Shown piece after piece: positions 9,604 through 18,902 of a stretch of DNA of 64,000 nt. This stretch comes from Sporosarcina jeotgali. Lineage in GTDB: Bacteria > Bacillota > Bacilli > Bacillales_A > Planococcaceae. A model generated the notes under the pieces. It made no database searches. It saw nothing but the letters and a program-made list of their open reading frames with translations, and was not told the DNA's origin. Location of the stretch: positions 1,965,001-2,029,000 of the forward strand of contig NZ_CP116341.1 in NCBI RefSeq assembly GCF_033304595.1, read 5' to 3'. A program made the translations under genes and the position numbers. Every line of letters starts with the position of its first letter. Within the stretch, counting starts at the first letter, position 1.

Positions 9604-10557
9604 TTACTCAGTAAACACACCGACTTTTCTAAATTTATCATAACGGTCTTGAACGAGTTCATCAGCGTCAAGCTTTCCTAACTCTTGAAGCGCATTCATT
9701 AAAATCGTTTTCATATTTTCAGCTTGCTGCTTCGGATTCCGATGCCCTCCGCCTAATACTTCCGGAATGATGGCGTCTATAATTTCCATCTTCAACAAAT
9801 CCGGCGCAGTAATTTTCATCGCTTCAGCGGCTTCTTTTGCATAAGCTGCATCTTTCCACAAAATAGAAGCTGCCCCTTCAGGTGAAATAACTGAATACGT
9901 AGAGTGCTCTAGCATATAAATCCGGTTTGCAACGCCTAATGCTAATGCGCCGCCGCTTCCGCCTTCGCCAATAACAATTGAAATCACAGGTACAGTGAGA
10001 CTTGCCATTTCGACAAGATTGCGGGCAATCGCTTCACTTTGACCGCGCTCTTCTGCTGCTCGGCCCGGATAGGCACCTTTCGTATCAATCATACAAATGA
10101 CGGGGCGTCCGAATTTCTCAGCTTGCTTCATCAGACGCAATGCTTTCCGATATCCTTCAGGATGCGGCATTCCGAAGGTGCGCTTCACATTTTCTTTTGT
10201 ATCTTTCCCGCGCTGATGTCCGATAATTGTAACAGGTTTCCCTTCGAATGAGCCAATACCGCCAACAATCGCAGCGTCATCACCAAAAGCACGATCTCCA
10301 TGGAGTTCGATGAAATCTTCGAATAACTCGCCAATGTAATCGTACGTAGTTGGCCGCTCTGGATGGCGTGCCACTTGCACACGTTCCCACGTCTCCATGT
10401 TGCCATAAATATCGTTTTCCAGCTTGACTAGACGATCATTTAAATTCCGAATCTCATCGGACAGATCGACTTCGTTTGTTTCCGTAAACTCTTTCAGTTC
10501 CTGAATTTTTTCTCTTAATTTAATAATAGGTTCTTCAAATGACATGGTTTTCTTCAT
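9604..10557 (-). CDS. accA: Acetyl-CoA carboxylase carboxyltransferase, alpha subunit
   Basis: One half of the carboxyltransferase that moves CO2 from biotin-BCCP to acetyl-CoA, making malonyl-CoA for fatty-acid synthesis. The 317 residues show the crotonase-like core with [42 protein letters not shown] and the glycine-rich [12 protein letters not shown]. Its ATG overlaps the accD stop as ATGA (10554-10557), so the two partner subunits are translationally coupled. A GGGGGAAG ribosome-binding site lies inside the end of accD. Confidence 0.97.
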   Translation of the reverse strand: MKKTMSFEEPIIKLREKIQELKEFTETNEVDLSDEIRNLNDRLVKLENDIYGNMETWERVQVARHPERPTTYDYIGELFEDFIELHGDRAFGDDAAIVGGIGSFEGKPVTIIGHQRGKDTKENVKRTFGMPHPEGYRKALRLMKQAEKFGRPVICMIDTKGAYPGRAAEERGQSEAIARNLVEMASLTVPVISIVIGEGGSGGALALGVANRIYMLEHSTYSVISPEGAASILWKDAAYAKEAAEAMKITAPDLLKMEIIDAIIPEVLGGGHRNPKQQAENMKTILMNALQELGKLDADELVQDRYDKFRKVGVFTE

Positions 10558-11417
10558 TGTGCTGCTTCCCCCTTCGTATGAAGCCGGATGATGCGAGAAA
10601 GCATATCCTGTAAGTCTACACGATGGACGACTGCATCCAGCTGGCCGTGTGCTAGTAAAAACTCGGCCGTTTGGAAGTCTTCTGGCAACTTTTCACGAAC
10701 CGTTTGTTCAATAACCCGGCGACCTGCAAATCCAATAAGTGCTTTCGGCTCAGCAAGATTAATATCGCCGACAGAAGCAAAGCTTGCTGAAACCCCGCCA
10801 GTTGTCGGGTAGGTCATAATAGATATATATAAAAGTCCTTTTTCGGAATGCCTGTTTAAGGCAACACTCGTTTTCGCCATTTGCATAAGGGATAGAACGC
10901 CTTCTTGCATGCGGGCACCGCCGCTTGCGGAAAAGATCAGCATAGGAACTCCGAGCTCTGTCGCTTTTTCTACCGCTCTCGTAATCTTTTCACCTACAAC
11001 TGATCCCATTGAACCCATTCGGAAATGAGGATCCATAACAGCAATCGCCACTCCATTTCCATCAATTTTCCCTGTACCTGTCAGAACAGCTTCGTTAAGT
11101 CCAGTTTTCTCTGCATCCTTTTTCACTTTTGCTGCATAAGCAGGAAATTCTAATGGATTTTCAGTCACTAGATGGTCATCCATGGAAACAAACGTGCCTT
11201 CATCCATCAACGAATCGATTCGTTCCTGTGCAGTCATTTTGAAGTGGAAATCACATTTAGGACAAACTTTCAGCAATTTCCCCAGTTCTTTCGTTGGTTC
11301 AACATGCTTACATTCTGGACATTTTGTCATAATTCCTTCAGGTACATCACTTTTAGACTTCGCATTCGGCATGATTGCCTGCTGTTTTTTCACATTTGTA
11401 AATAAGTCCCTTAGCAT
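10554..11417 (-). CDS. accD: Acetyl-CoA carboxylase carboxyltransferase, beta subunit
   Basis: Partner of AccA. The 287 residues begin with a four-Cys zinc ribbon ([12 protein letters not shown] ... [10 protein letters not shown], residues about 30-56) that binds the metal and RNA/DNA in characterised homologues. The crotonase-like carboxyltransferase domain follows, with [12 protein letters not shown] and [12 protein letters not shown]. Its first 7 bases overlap the end of the GntR gene, and it overlaps accA by ATGA, so regulator and both subunits form a tightly packed set. Confidence 0.97.
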   Translation of the reverse strand: MLRDLFTNVKKQQAIMPNAKSKSDVPEGIMTKCPECKHVEPTKELGKLLKVCPKCDFHFKMTAQERIDSLMDEGTFVSMDDHLVTENPLEFPAYAAKVKKDAEKTGLNEAVLTGTGKIDGNGVAIAVMDPHFRMGSMGSVVGEKITRAVEKATELGVPMLIFSASGGARMQEGVLSLMQMAKTSVALNRHSEKGLLYISIMTYPTTGGVSASFASVGDINLAEPKALIGFAGRRVIEQTVREKLPEDFQTAEFLLAHGQLDAVVHRVDLQDMLSRIIRLHTKGEAAQ

Positions 11418-12073
11418 TCGTGTTCGCCCCTTCTTTCACCTTTGACAATGTCCAGCCAGTCCGTATACTGCCTGACGGCGAGTTGACTGTTCCCGTTCAT
11501 CATCTCTTTAAGTAAATTCGATGCAACTTCTTTCTCTTCTTCTGCCATCGCTTCATGGTATGGAACGCGGCTATATTGTTTCAATAAGAACCAAATTTTC
11601 AACGACAAACGATTGCCTGAAATCACTACGATTTCTTGTAATAATTCTTCTCTGATAACAGGATCTGGGCCTTGGAATTTAACTAAAAAGCTTCCCCATA
11701 CAGGAAGCGTTCTTCGTTCAGGATCATTGGAAATACATTCAATTGCCGCTTTCTCATGAATTCGCCGTGTATCCTCCACACCTTTTAATGATTGTGGATT
11801 TTGCAAGATGAATGTAGAAAGAACTTCCACTAACTGATGCTTTTTATAGTCTGCAAGAAATGTTCCTTCTCCCCTTCTTGTTTCAATCAGTCCAAGAAGT
11901 TCAAGACTTCGGAGTGCTTCCCGAATTGTGGATCTGCCGACTTGCAGCCGGTCTGCAAGCATTCGTTCAGATGGTAATTTATCCCCAACGACGGCACCTT
12001 CTTCTTTAATGATTGTGCGCAGATCCGCAACAATATCCAGAAATCTTTTCGATGATGGACGAGAGTTTTCCAT
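11411..12073 (-). CDS. GntR/FadR family transcriptional regulator of the acc operon
   Basis: A 220-residue regulator starting at the ATG at 12071-12073 ([11 protein letters not shown]), 7 bases after a GGAG site; the longer upstream frame has no ribosome-binding site. Residues about 5-75 form the GntR winged helix ([36 protein letters not shown]). The rest is helical and FadR-like, but it lacks the His residues with which the FCD class binds metal. The gene overlaps accD by 7 bases, and a FadR-like palindrome lies about 35 bases upstream. A repressor that controls its own operon, and so malonyl-CoA supply, is the simplest reading; the effector, perhaps an acyl-CoA, is inferred only. Confidence 0.82.
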   Translation of the reverse strand: MENSRPSSKRFLDIVADLRTIIKEEGAVVGDKLPSERMLADRLQVGRSTIREALRSLELLGLIETRRGEGTFLADYKKHQLVEVLSTFILQNPQSLKGVEDTRRIHEKAAIECISNDPERRTLPVWGSFLVKFQGPDPVIREELLQEIVVISGNRLSLKIWFLLKQYSRVPYHEAMAEEEKEVASNLLKEMMNGNSQLAVRQYTDWLDIVKGERRGEHEC

Positions 12074-12103
12074 GTCCAAACTCCTTTTTATGCTGCATTC
12101 TAA

Positions 12104-12118
12104 AGTGGTCAGACCACT
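12104..12118. promoter_or_regulatory. FadR/GntR-type operator upstream of gntR-accDA
   Basis: AGTGGTCAGACCACT is a perfect 15-base palindrome with the core TGGTCAGACCA, which fits the TGGTNNNACCA form of FadR-type GntR operators. It is about 30 bases ahead of the GntR gene, in the 153-base gap after dnaE. Confidence 0.7.
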
Positions 12119-12226
12119 ATCCTTTATTAGCATACAAAAAAGCACGCTTGCCGTAAAGTGATATCCGGAAATCCTTTCTACTTGTAAAGGAAGTTGACTT
12201 TTCTGTTAGTAATCAAAGAGAAAGAT

Positions 12227-15200
12227 TTAGAAATTCAAAAGATCTTGAACAACGAGCTGCGGCTTGCCACTTCTCACTTCTATCGCGCCTTGAAGCACGA
12301 GTAAGGACTGTTCTTTCAGTCCACTGCTGCAAGCTGCATATTGTTTCGGGAATAACGTACACGAAATTTCTCCTGTCTCATCTTGTAATTCGAGAAACGC
12401 CATCGCTTCTCCTTTTTTTGTCCGGATCCGCTTCACTTCCAACACCAATCCGGCGAGAACTACCTTCGTTCCTGATGATTTTTCAAGGGCATCTGCAATC
12501 GGATTCGCCTTAGTCTCAAGTTTCTTTTTAAAAGATGCAATGGGGTGTTCAGATAGATAGAATCCAAGCGTTTCTTTTTCATAGTCGAGTCTCTGCATAT
12601 CCGACATTGTTCCGCCAGGACTATATTTAGGACTTGCCATCCCTTTCATCATCCCTGCCAGCAGGTCCGGCTCATCTGAAGAAGGCCTTACAAATAATGC
12701 ATGTTTTCTGGCTGCTTCTATAGTTGCAAGCAGCACTTCACGGGTTTGACCAAATTCGTCGAGTGCGCCCGATTTCACGAGAGGCGGAATTGTTTTTTCA
12801 GTGAAGTTTTCTGCACCAAGTGCGACAGACAAGTCAAATAAGGTTTGCAGCGTCACTTTTTGTTGACGTGCCCTTTGAAGGACTGTGTAAAATGGATAGC
12901 TGATTCCTTTTATTGCGCTCAGTCCAAGCCGTATGGATCCATTTTCCGTGGTGGCAGACCAGTTGCTCTTTGTAATGGAAGGACCCATAACGGCAATCCC
13001 CTTTGTCCTCACTTCACGTATGAAATCCATGGTCTTCTCTGCGGAACCTGCTAAAACGGACAGACATCCCGCATAAAAGAATTCGGGTTTGTTCGCTTTC
13101 AAATACGCAAGCTGGAAGGAAATCAACGAATAGGCAACTGCGTGACTTTTCGGGAATCCATAGTCCGCAAACTTTACGATCAGTTCGTAAATATCGCCTG
13201 CAATATTTTTAGGAAAACCATTACGCTGTGCGCTGTCTGTAAAATGGACGCGTTCCTGCATGAGCACATCTCGTTTCTTTTTACTGATTGCGCGTCGCAG
13301 CAAATCAGCTTCCCCCAGCGTAAATCCAGCAATCTGAACTGCAATCTGCAAAATCTGTTCCTGATAAACGATGATCCCATAGGTTTCTTTTAAAATCGGC
13401 TCCAATGCCGGATGCATGTAGTGAATGGGTTCTAATCCCTTTTTCCTTCTGCTGTATAACGGAATATTTTCCATCGGTCCAGGCCTGTACAACGCATTGA
13501 TGGCATAGATATCTTCAAATGCATCCGGTGAGATGTCACGAAGTGCTTTCCGCATACCCGGAGATTCAAATTGGAATATCCCCGACATATCCCCTTTTCT
13601 GAACAACTCCAATGTCCGCTCATCGTCAAGGGGGATTGTATCCAAGAAAAGTTCCTCTCCCGTTTCAAAACGGATCATTTTACGTATTCTGTCAAGCAGT
13701 GTCAAATTGCGTAATCCGAGAAAATCCATTTTTAAAAGACCAGCTTCTTCAGAATCATTCATCGCCCATTGTGTTAGATAGATGGAATCGCCGCCACTTT
13801 GCAGAGGAACCGTTTCAACTAGCGGTGTTGGTGAAAGAATAACTCCTGCAGCATGAGTAGAAGCATTTCTAGGCAGCCCTTCTAACGCAAGGGATACCGT
13901 GTACCAGCGAGCACGCACTTCCTCCCGCTCAATCCAAGTCTGCAGTTGTTTTGACTGACTAACTTTTTCTTCAAGTGTTTTTCCTGGAAGCTCAGACAGC
14001 ATTTTAGACAGGAATGTCATATCTTCATTCGAAAAACCGAATACCCTGGCTGTATTGCGTGCAACGGATTTAGCTGATAGCGTACCAAACGTTATAATTT
14101 GGGCAACGTGGGCTTTCCCATATTTTTGTGCGACATATTCAACAACTTCCATCCGGCGTGTATCTGCAAAATCGACGTCAATATCCGGCATGGTCACCCT
14201 GCTTTTATTCAAAAACCGTTCAAAAATCAATCCATATTTCAGCGGATCTACCGCAGTAATTCCAAGTGAGAATGCAACGAGGGATCCGGCAGAAGATCCC
14301 CGGCCAGGTCCAACTTCAATATCGTTCTTTTTGGCATAAGCTATAAAATCTTGAACGATTAAGAAATAATCCTGATAGCCCATTTCTGTAATCACATCTA
14401 ATTCGGTTCGAAGACGCTCTTCGTATGCGTTGGAAATCTGACCGAAGTGCCTTTCTAAGCCTTCCCGGCATTGAGCTTCAAGCAGGTGCGCAGCGGATCT
14501 ATTTTCACTTACAGGGAATTTAGGCATGAGCAAGTGCTTTTTCGGCAACTGCACGTTACAAGCCATTAGCACTTCCGCTGCTTTTTCCAACCAATGCTCT
14601 TTACCCGCGAACCATTGTTCCAGTTCTTGCTGCTCAGGTACGTAGGCGTCATTATATAAATTCTCAGGACGTGCTGGGTCATTTAACTTGAAACCGTCAC
14701 GAATTGCTTGTGCTGCTTCAAAACTGAATGCGTCTTCAGGATTAATAAATCTCGCTTCGTGGCTCGCAACAATGGCAAGACCTTCGGAAGCGGCCAGCTG
14801 TTCAATCGATGGTTCCTCAGGATGCACCGCTCCAGCCGCACGTGAAATTCCTATATAAAGTTCTTTTGTCGAGCAATGCATTTTTAAAAGCTGGATCGTA
14901 TCTGCAGTTCGGATTTCGTTCCAAGAGGGATCTGTAAGCGGAAAAATAACGGCGCAGTTCGCAGTATAGGATTTCAACCATTTTTCAGGCAAGTTTTCAG
15001 GTTCACGCGTTGCCGCAGCACTGCTAATCTTTAATAACTGACGAAAGCCTGCTTCATTTTTTGCATAGATGTAGCATATTGGCGTTTCTCCAGTCGCCAG
15101 TTCAATCTTCACGGAGAGCCCGATGACTGGATGAATGCCATACTTCGTCATGACTTTCCAAAACGACCGGATCCCTGAAAGAGTCGAATTTACAATTGCA

Positions 15201-15307
15201 GCCGAAACAGCCCCTCTTCTTTGCAGAAGAGGAGCCAGACGGTCAAGCTTTATAATGCCGTTAAGTAAGTCGGCTCCCGTAATAATTTGCGGATAAACAA
15301 GCTTCAT
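12227..15307 (-). CDS. dnaE: DNA polymerase III subunit alpha (DnaE)
   Basis: The DnaE-type replicative polymerase which, in Bacillales, extends primers before PolC takes over. The 1026 residues are somewhat shorter than B. subtilis DnaE (about 1115). The polymerase core is intact: GPGRGSSAGSLVAF, the catalytic pair in MPDIDVDF (about residue 372), the third acidic residue in LLKMDFLGLRNLTLL (about 526), YGIIVYQEQI and the helix-hairpin-helix region. An OB fold lies at the C-terminus (VVLAGLVLEVKRIRTKKG). The N-terminal PHP domain is degenerate: where others have HLHVHS-type ligands it reads YPQIITGADLLNG. GGAGG lies 8 bases before the ATG, 18 bases after nrnA. Confidence 0.95.
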   Translation of the reverse strand: MKLVYPQIITGADLLNGIIKLDRLAPLLQRRGAVSAAIVNSTLSGIRSFWKVMTKYGIHPVIGLSVKIELATGETPICYIYAKNEAGFRQLLKISSAAATREPENLPEKWLKSYTANCAVIFPLTDPSWNEIRTADTIQLLKMHCSTKELYIGISRAAGAVHPEEPSIEQLAASEGLAIVASHEARFINPEDAFSFEAAQAIRDGFKLNDPARPENLYNDAYVPEQQELEQWFAGKEHWLEKAAEVLMACNVQLPKKHLLMPKFPVSENRSAAHLLEAQCREGLERHFGQISNAYEERLRTELDVITEMGYQDYFLIVQDFIAYAKKNDIEVGPGRGSSAGSLVAFSLGITAVDPLKYGLIFERFLNKSRVTMPDIDVDFADTRRMEVVEYVAQKYGKAHVAQIITFGTLSAKSVARNTARVFGFSNEDMTFLSKMLSELPGKTLEEKVSQSKQLQTWIEREEVRARWYTVSLALEGLPRNASTHAAGVILSPTPLVETVPLQSGGDSIYLTQWAMNDSEEAGLLKMDFLGLRNLTLLDRIRKMIRFETGEELFLDTIPLDDERTLELFRKGDMSGIFQFESPGMRKALRDISPDAFEDIYAINALYRPGPMENIPLYSRRKKGLEPIHYMHPALEPILKETYGIIVYQEQILQIAVQIAGFTLGEADLLRRAISKKKRDVLMQERVHFTDSAQRNGFPKNIAGDIYELIVKFADYGFPKSHAVAYSLISFQLAYLKANKPEFFYAGCLSVLAGSAEKTMDFIREVRTKGIAVMGPSITKSNWSATTENGSIRLGLSAIKGISYPFYTVLQRARQQKVTLQTLFDLSVALGAENFTEKTIPPLVKSGALDEFGQTREVLLATIEAARKHALFVRPSSDEPDLLAGMMKGMASPKYSPGGTMSDMQRLDYEKETLGFYLSEHPIASFKKKLETKANPIADALEKSSGTKVVLAGLVLEVKRIRTKKGEAMAFLELQDETGEISCTLFPKQYAACSSGLKEQSLLVLQGAIEVRSGKPQLVVQDLLNF

Positions 15308-15325
15308 TGTCTATCCCTCCATTCA

Positions 15326-16267
15326 CTAGTTACATGCACATAACGATTGTACTTTCTGAATCACTTCATCTGCTTCTTCCCACGTCTTAACTGAGGCACC
15401 TGCAGCTAGCGGATGGCCGCCGCCGCCGTATTCAGCCGCCAAATTATTAATGACAATTCCTTTAGAGCGCAAGCGAACACGAATCTGATCCTCTTCTTCT
15501 ACAAATATCAGCCACGCACAAATGCCTTTAACATCTCCAAGTGAACTGACGAGTGAAGACGTTTCTTCTGCTTTCACATCGAATTGTTCTAAAATCGTTT
15601 TTGTGAGCTTAATATAGGCTGCTCCATTTTCATCGATTGTGAAGTTTTGGTAAACGTACCCTTGCAAGTGAAGGAGATTTCTTTCCACTTCATACATCCC
15701 TGCAAAGATTTGCTGCCGGTCAAAATTGTATTTGATTAATTCGCTGGCGATTTCAAATGTCTTTCCTGTCGCACTCGGATACATGAATCTGCCTGTATCC
15801 CCTACAATTCCAGCAAACAGAAGTCTCGCCGATTCATCTGGAAGCTTCCACCCTTTAACGTCTCTGCCTTCAGCAAATAGTTCATAAATCATTTCTGAAC
15901 AAGAACTCGCATCTGTATCGACCCACAATACATCCCCGTACGGATCCACATTTGGATGATGGTCAATTTTCACTAAGCGGCTTCCTTTCAGGTACGATTG
16001 TCCATCTACCCGTTCGGTGTTTGCTGTATCGGTTACGATGACTAATGCATTTTCGTACATGTTATCGGTTACAAGATCCTGTCCAGCGAGAAATGACAAC
16101 TGTCCATCGTCACTTCCTGCAGCGTAGACGTTTTTGTCAGGATAATTCGCTTGAATCAGTTTCATTAATCCCACTTGCGAACCGAAAGCATCAGGGTCAG
16201 GGCGGACGTGCCGATGAATAATAATCGTAGAATGCTGTTCAATTGTGTCAATGATTTGTCTTTTCAT
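15326..16267 (-). CDS. nrnA: Bifunctional oligoribonuclease / PAP phosphatase NrnA (YtqI)
   Basis: A DHH/DHHA1 phosphoesterase of 313 residues that degrades nano-RNAs and removes the 3' phosphate from pAp in B. subtilis. Metal-binding motifs are in order: HRHVRPDPDAFGSQ, VIVTDTANTERVDG, the DHH in VKIDHHPNVDPYGD, SSCSEM, and the DHHA1 GGGGHPLAAGAS near the C-terminus. It lies 18 bases upstream of dnaE, the same order as in B. subtilis (ytqI-dnaE), and is probably cotranscribed with it. Confidence 0.94.
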   Translation of the reverse strand: MKRQIIDTIEQHSTIIIHRHVRPDPDAFGSQVGLMKLIQANYPDKNVYAAGSDDGQLSFLAGQDLVTDNMYENALVIVTDTANTERVDGQSYLKGSRLVKIDHHPNVDPYGDVLWVDTDASSCSEMIYELFAEGRDVKGWKLPDESARLLFAGIVGDTGRFMYPSATGKTFEIASELIKYNFDRQQIFAGMYEVERNLLHLQGYVYQNFTIDENGAAYIKLTKTILEQFDVKAEETSSLVSSLGDVKGICAWLIFVEEEDQIRVRLRSKGIVINNLAAEYGGGGHPLAAGASVKTWEEADEVIQKVQSLCACN

Positions 16268-16364
16268 TTTTCATTTCCTCCGATATTTAAAGAATTGCGG
16301 TCGCATTTGAGTTATAAAGCCGCTACAATAGAAGCAGTGCTGGATTCTTTTGGAGGGCTATACT

Positions 16365-16685
16365 GTGAAGACTTTAAATTTCATACTTGTATTCTTGATT
16401 ATTGCTTCGGCAGTATTCTACTTTTACTTTAAAACCCGGCAATTCCGGACAAGTCAAGTGTTCCCTATTCGAAAAAAGATGTTTTCATCGAAAGCGGGGA
16501 TGTTTTTAGGACTCTTGCTTGTCTTTTTCGGTATCAACCAGCTTATGCTGTTTGGCGGGGTTACAACTTATGTGATTTCTGGGATCTTCATCGTACTTGG
16601 AGGCTATGTATCCATCTTTAACTGGAAAGCCGATAAGTATTACACTCAATTTGTCGATGAAGAATCTCGGTTGAACAAGCGCTGA
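16365..16685 (+). CDS. ytpI: YtpI family membrane protein
   Basis: A 106-residue membrane protein matching YtpI, conserved next to nrnA in Bacillales; function unknown. The GTG at 16365 is 8 bases after GGAGG, while an in-frame TTG 15 bases upstream lies inside that site. There are three hydrophobic stretches at about residues 4-21, 45-62 and 66-85, with a conserved QFRTSQVFPIRKKM loop after the first. It is divergent from nrnA and ends directly at a terminator. Confidence 0.85.
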   Translation: MKTLNFILVFLIIASAVFYFYFKTRQFRTSQVFPIRKKMFSSKAGMFLGLLLVFFGINQLMLFGGVTTYVISGIFIVLGGYVSIFNWKADKYYTQFVDEESRLNKR

Positions 16686-16709
16686 TGCCTATTGCATCAG
16701 CGTTTTTTT
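16681..16709 (+). terminator. Terminator of ytpI
   Basis: GCTGATGC (16681-16688) pairs with GCATCAGC (16694-16701), then a run of seven T. The stem includes the ytpI stop codon and the T-run reaches the convergent ytoI stop. Confidence 0.9.
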
Positions 16710-18015
16710 ATCGTTCCAACAGCTGATAGGTGACTAGTGCTTTACCAATCATTTCACCTTCTGAGTATAGCGTAATATCCATTTTCACGACACGCCGGCT
16801 CATGTGCAGAATTTGTGGTTCCACAGTGACACTGCTTCCAAGCTGAACATGTCTCATAAAATAGATTGATAAGTTCTCTGGAACACTTTCCCCGCGTTTG
16901 GTAAGCTTAATCGCGCGGTTGCCTGTTTCGGCCAACAATGTGGTCAAAGCACCATAGGACAATGATCCAAGCTGATTGGTCATCTGCGGAATCACTTCAA
17001 AAATTACATTTTGAGGATTTTCCGTATCCGAGTGCATTTGGTTCTTTACGATATCGTCAATGGTTTGGCCTTGCTGCGGCTGGCGCTGTGCCAATTGGAA
17101 AGCTTTCAGAACATCTTGTCTGCTAATGACACCATCCAGCAAACCCGCTTCTGTCACAACAGGGAGTAAATCTATTCCCTCCCATACCATTATGTGGCCA
17201 GCCGATGCAACGCTCATCTTGCCAGTCGCTGTAATCGGTGAAGCCGTCATGACTTTTCCTAACGGTTCGGATTCCTGTTTTCCGACGACGTCTTTAGATG
17301 TGACCATTCCAACAACCCGGCCATTTCTTTCAATAACGGGAAACGCTGAGTGTGAAGTTTCACGGCTAAGTTTGTTAAATTGACCAACCGTCTCTTGTAT
17401 AAACAGTGTAGACGTATTTGAAAGTTGGTGCTGGATGTCTTCTACAAGAAGGATATCCTTTTCAATCATTTGGTCACTGATAGCCCGGTTCAGCATGGTC
17501 GCAACGGTAAACGAGTCGTAGGTCGTTGTAATAACCGGCAAGTCAAGAGAATTCGCTAACTTTTTCACTTCATCCGTTGTATCAAAACCGCCTGTCACTA
17601 AAACCGCTGCCCCTTCGCTTAGAGCTAACTGGTGGGCCTTTTGGCGATTTCCAACAATCAGCAGACTTCCCGCGTCGATATAACGGCGTATATCATCCAG
17701 CTGCATGGCACCAATCAGGAATTTAGTCAGCGTTTTATGTAATCCACCGCTTCCTCCCAGCACACTCCCGTCCACAATGTTTACAACTTCAGCAAACGTC
17801 AGCCGTTCAATATTCTCTTTTTTCTTCTTCTCGATTCGCACCGTCCCGACACGCTCGATTGTATTTACAAGTTTGTTGTTCTCTGCTTCCTTAATCGCAC
17901 GGTATGCAGTTCCCTCACTAACTGTGAGCGCTCTTGCAATTTGCCGTACTGAAATTTTCTCACCAACAGCGAGGTCTTCAATGTGGCGCAAAATCTGTTC
18001 ATGCTTTGTCGACAT
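16708..18015 (-). CDS. ytoI: YtoI: HTH, DRTGG, CBS-pair and hot-dog domain protein
   Basis: A 435-residue multidomain protein. In order it has a helix-turn-helix (about 1-60; KISVRQIARALTVSEGTAYRAI), a DRTGG domain (about 85-185), two CBS repeats (about 190-310; HSAFPVIERNGRVVGMVTSKD and LLPVVTEAGLLDGVISRQD) and a hot-dog thioesterase-like domain (about 330-430). The ATG at 18013-18015 is 6 bases from an AAGGTG site; the GTG 9 bases upstream is part of that site. CBS and DRTGG domains often sense adenine nucleotides, so a ligand-controlled regulator is likely, but no target is known. It is convergent with ytpI. Confidence 0.9.
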   Translation of the reverse strand: MSTKHEQILRHIEDLAVGEKISVRQIARALTVSEGTAYRAIKEAENNKLVNTIERVGTVRIEKKKKENIERLTFAEVVNIVDGSVLGGSGGLHKTLTKFLIGAMQLDDIRRYIDAGSLLIVGNRQKAHQLALSEGAAVLVTGGFDTTDEVKKLANSLDLPVITTTYDSFTVATMLNRAISDQMIEKDILLVEDIQHQLSNTSTLFIQETVGQFNKLSRETSHSAFPVIERNGRVVGMVTSKDVVGKQESEPLGKVMTASPITATGKMSVASAGHIMVWEGIDLLPVVTEAGLLDGVISRQDVLKAFQLAQRQPQQGQTIDDIVKNQMHSDTENPQNVIFEVIPQMTNQLGSLSYGALTTLLAETGNRAIKLTKRGESVPENLSIYFMRHVQLGSSVTVEPQILHMSRRVVKMDITLYSEGEMIGKALVTYQLLER

Positions 18016-18073
18016 TGCATTCACCTTTTTCTATGTATGCCTACCTTCAGTTTACCATAAATCCATAAAAAAT

Positions 18074-18111
18074 AACCGAGCTGGGAGAGAATTATCTCTG
18101 CCAGCCCAGTT
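18074..18111 (-). terminator. Terminator of ytkL
   Basis: AACCGAGCTGGGAGAGA pairs with TCTCTGCCAGCCCAGTT with two mismatches. On the minus strand it is followed by TTATTTTTTA. It separates ytkL from ytoI. Confidence 0.8.
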
Positions 18112-18114
18112 GAC

Positions 18115-18795
18115 TCAAAGCTGGACCACTTCACCAGCTTTCATCACGAGTACTTCATGATCTCTGACGAGTTTTTTGAAGTCCTCTGGATCTTGTACGA
18201 TTGGCGGAAACGTATTGTAATGAACTGGAACTGACAACTTCGGCGATAGCAGTTCTACCGCAAATGCAGCATCTTCAGGTCCCATCGTAAAGTTATCACC
18301 TATCGGTAAAAATGCGATATCGATTGCATGACGCTTGCCGATCAGTTCCATGTCACCAAAGAGTGACGTGTCTCCTGCATGGTAAATCGTTTTTCCTTCT
18401 GCCATGAACAAGATTCCGGCAGGCATTCCCATGTAGATCAGCTGCTGGTCATCAGTTGTGTAGGATGAACTGTGAAATGCCTTCGTGAACTTTACCGTTC
18501 CAAAATCAAATTCACACGCTCCCCCAATGTTCATGCCGTGTGTTTCTAATCCTTGCCATCCAAGCCATACGGCAAGTTCGTTCGGCGCAACCACTAATGC
18601 CCCGCTCGCTTTTGCAATTTCAATCGTGTCCCCTACATGATCATTGTGTCCATGCGTCAACAAGATGACATCCGGCTTTTCGTCCGCTGCTTTTAAATCC
18701 GTTAAATCATTTCCTGTAATATAAGGATCGATCAAAATCACTTTGTCGTTTGTTTTAATCTTTACGATTGAATGTCCATGATAAGAAACTTCCAT
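18115..18795 (-). CDS. ytkL: Metallo-beta-lactamase fold hydrolase YtkL (UPF0173)
   Basis: A 226-residue metal-dependent hydrolase with the MBL signature [12 protein letters not shown] at about residue 50, further ligands in [13 protein letters not shown], and the C-terminal VPVHYNTFP. It matches the UPF0173 family, whose substrate is unknown. The ATG at 18793-18795 (MEVSYHGHS) is preceded by GGAGG at 11 bases and gives the usual family length; an in-frame GTG 18 bases upstream overlaps the ribosome-binding site. It is divergent from the downstream-coordinate peptidase gene. Confidence 0.9.
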   Translation of the reverse strand: MEVSYHGHSIVKIKTNDKVILIDPYITGNDLTDLKAADEKPDVILLTHGHNDHVGDTIEIAKASGALVVAPNELAVWLGWQGLETHGMNIGGACEFDFGTVKFTKAFHSSSYTTDDQQLIYMGMPAGILFMAEGKTIYHAGDTSLFGDMELIGKRHAIDIAFLPIGDNFTMGPEDAAFAVELLSPKLSVPVHYNTFPPIVQDPEDFKKLVRDHEVLVMKAGEVVQL

Positions 18796-18867
18796 TGGTT
18801 TTGACACCTCCACTTAGTGTTCTTTCCTTTCTATCAATTCGTGAAACCCCATGTAAACCCTCTTTTT

Positions 18868-18876
18868 TGGTATGAT
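18868..18876 (+). promoter_or_regulatory. Extended -10 promoter of the M24 peptidase gene
   Basis: TGG followed by TATGAT forms an extended -10 element 26 bases ahead of the start codon. No good -35 hexamer is visible at 16-18 bases. Confidence 0.55.
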
Positions 18877-18902
18877 AGGGTTGTGATTAAGGAGGAATAA
18901 CT

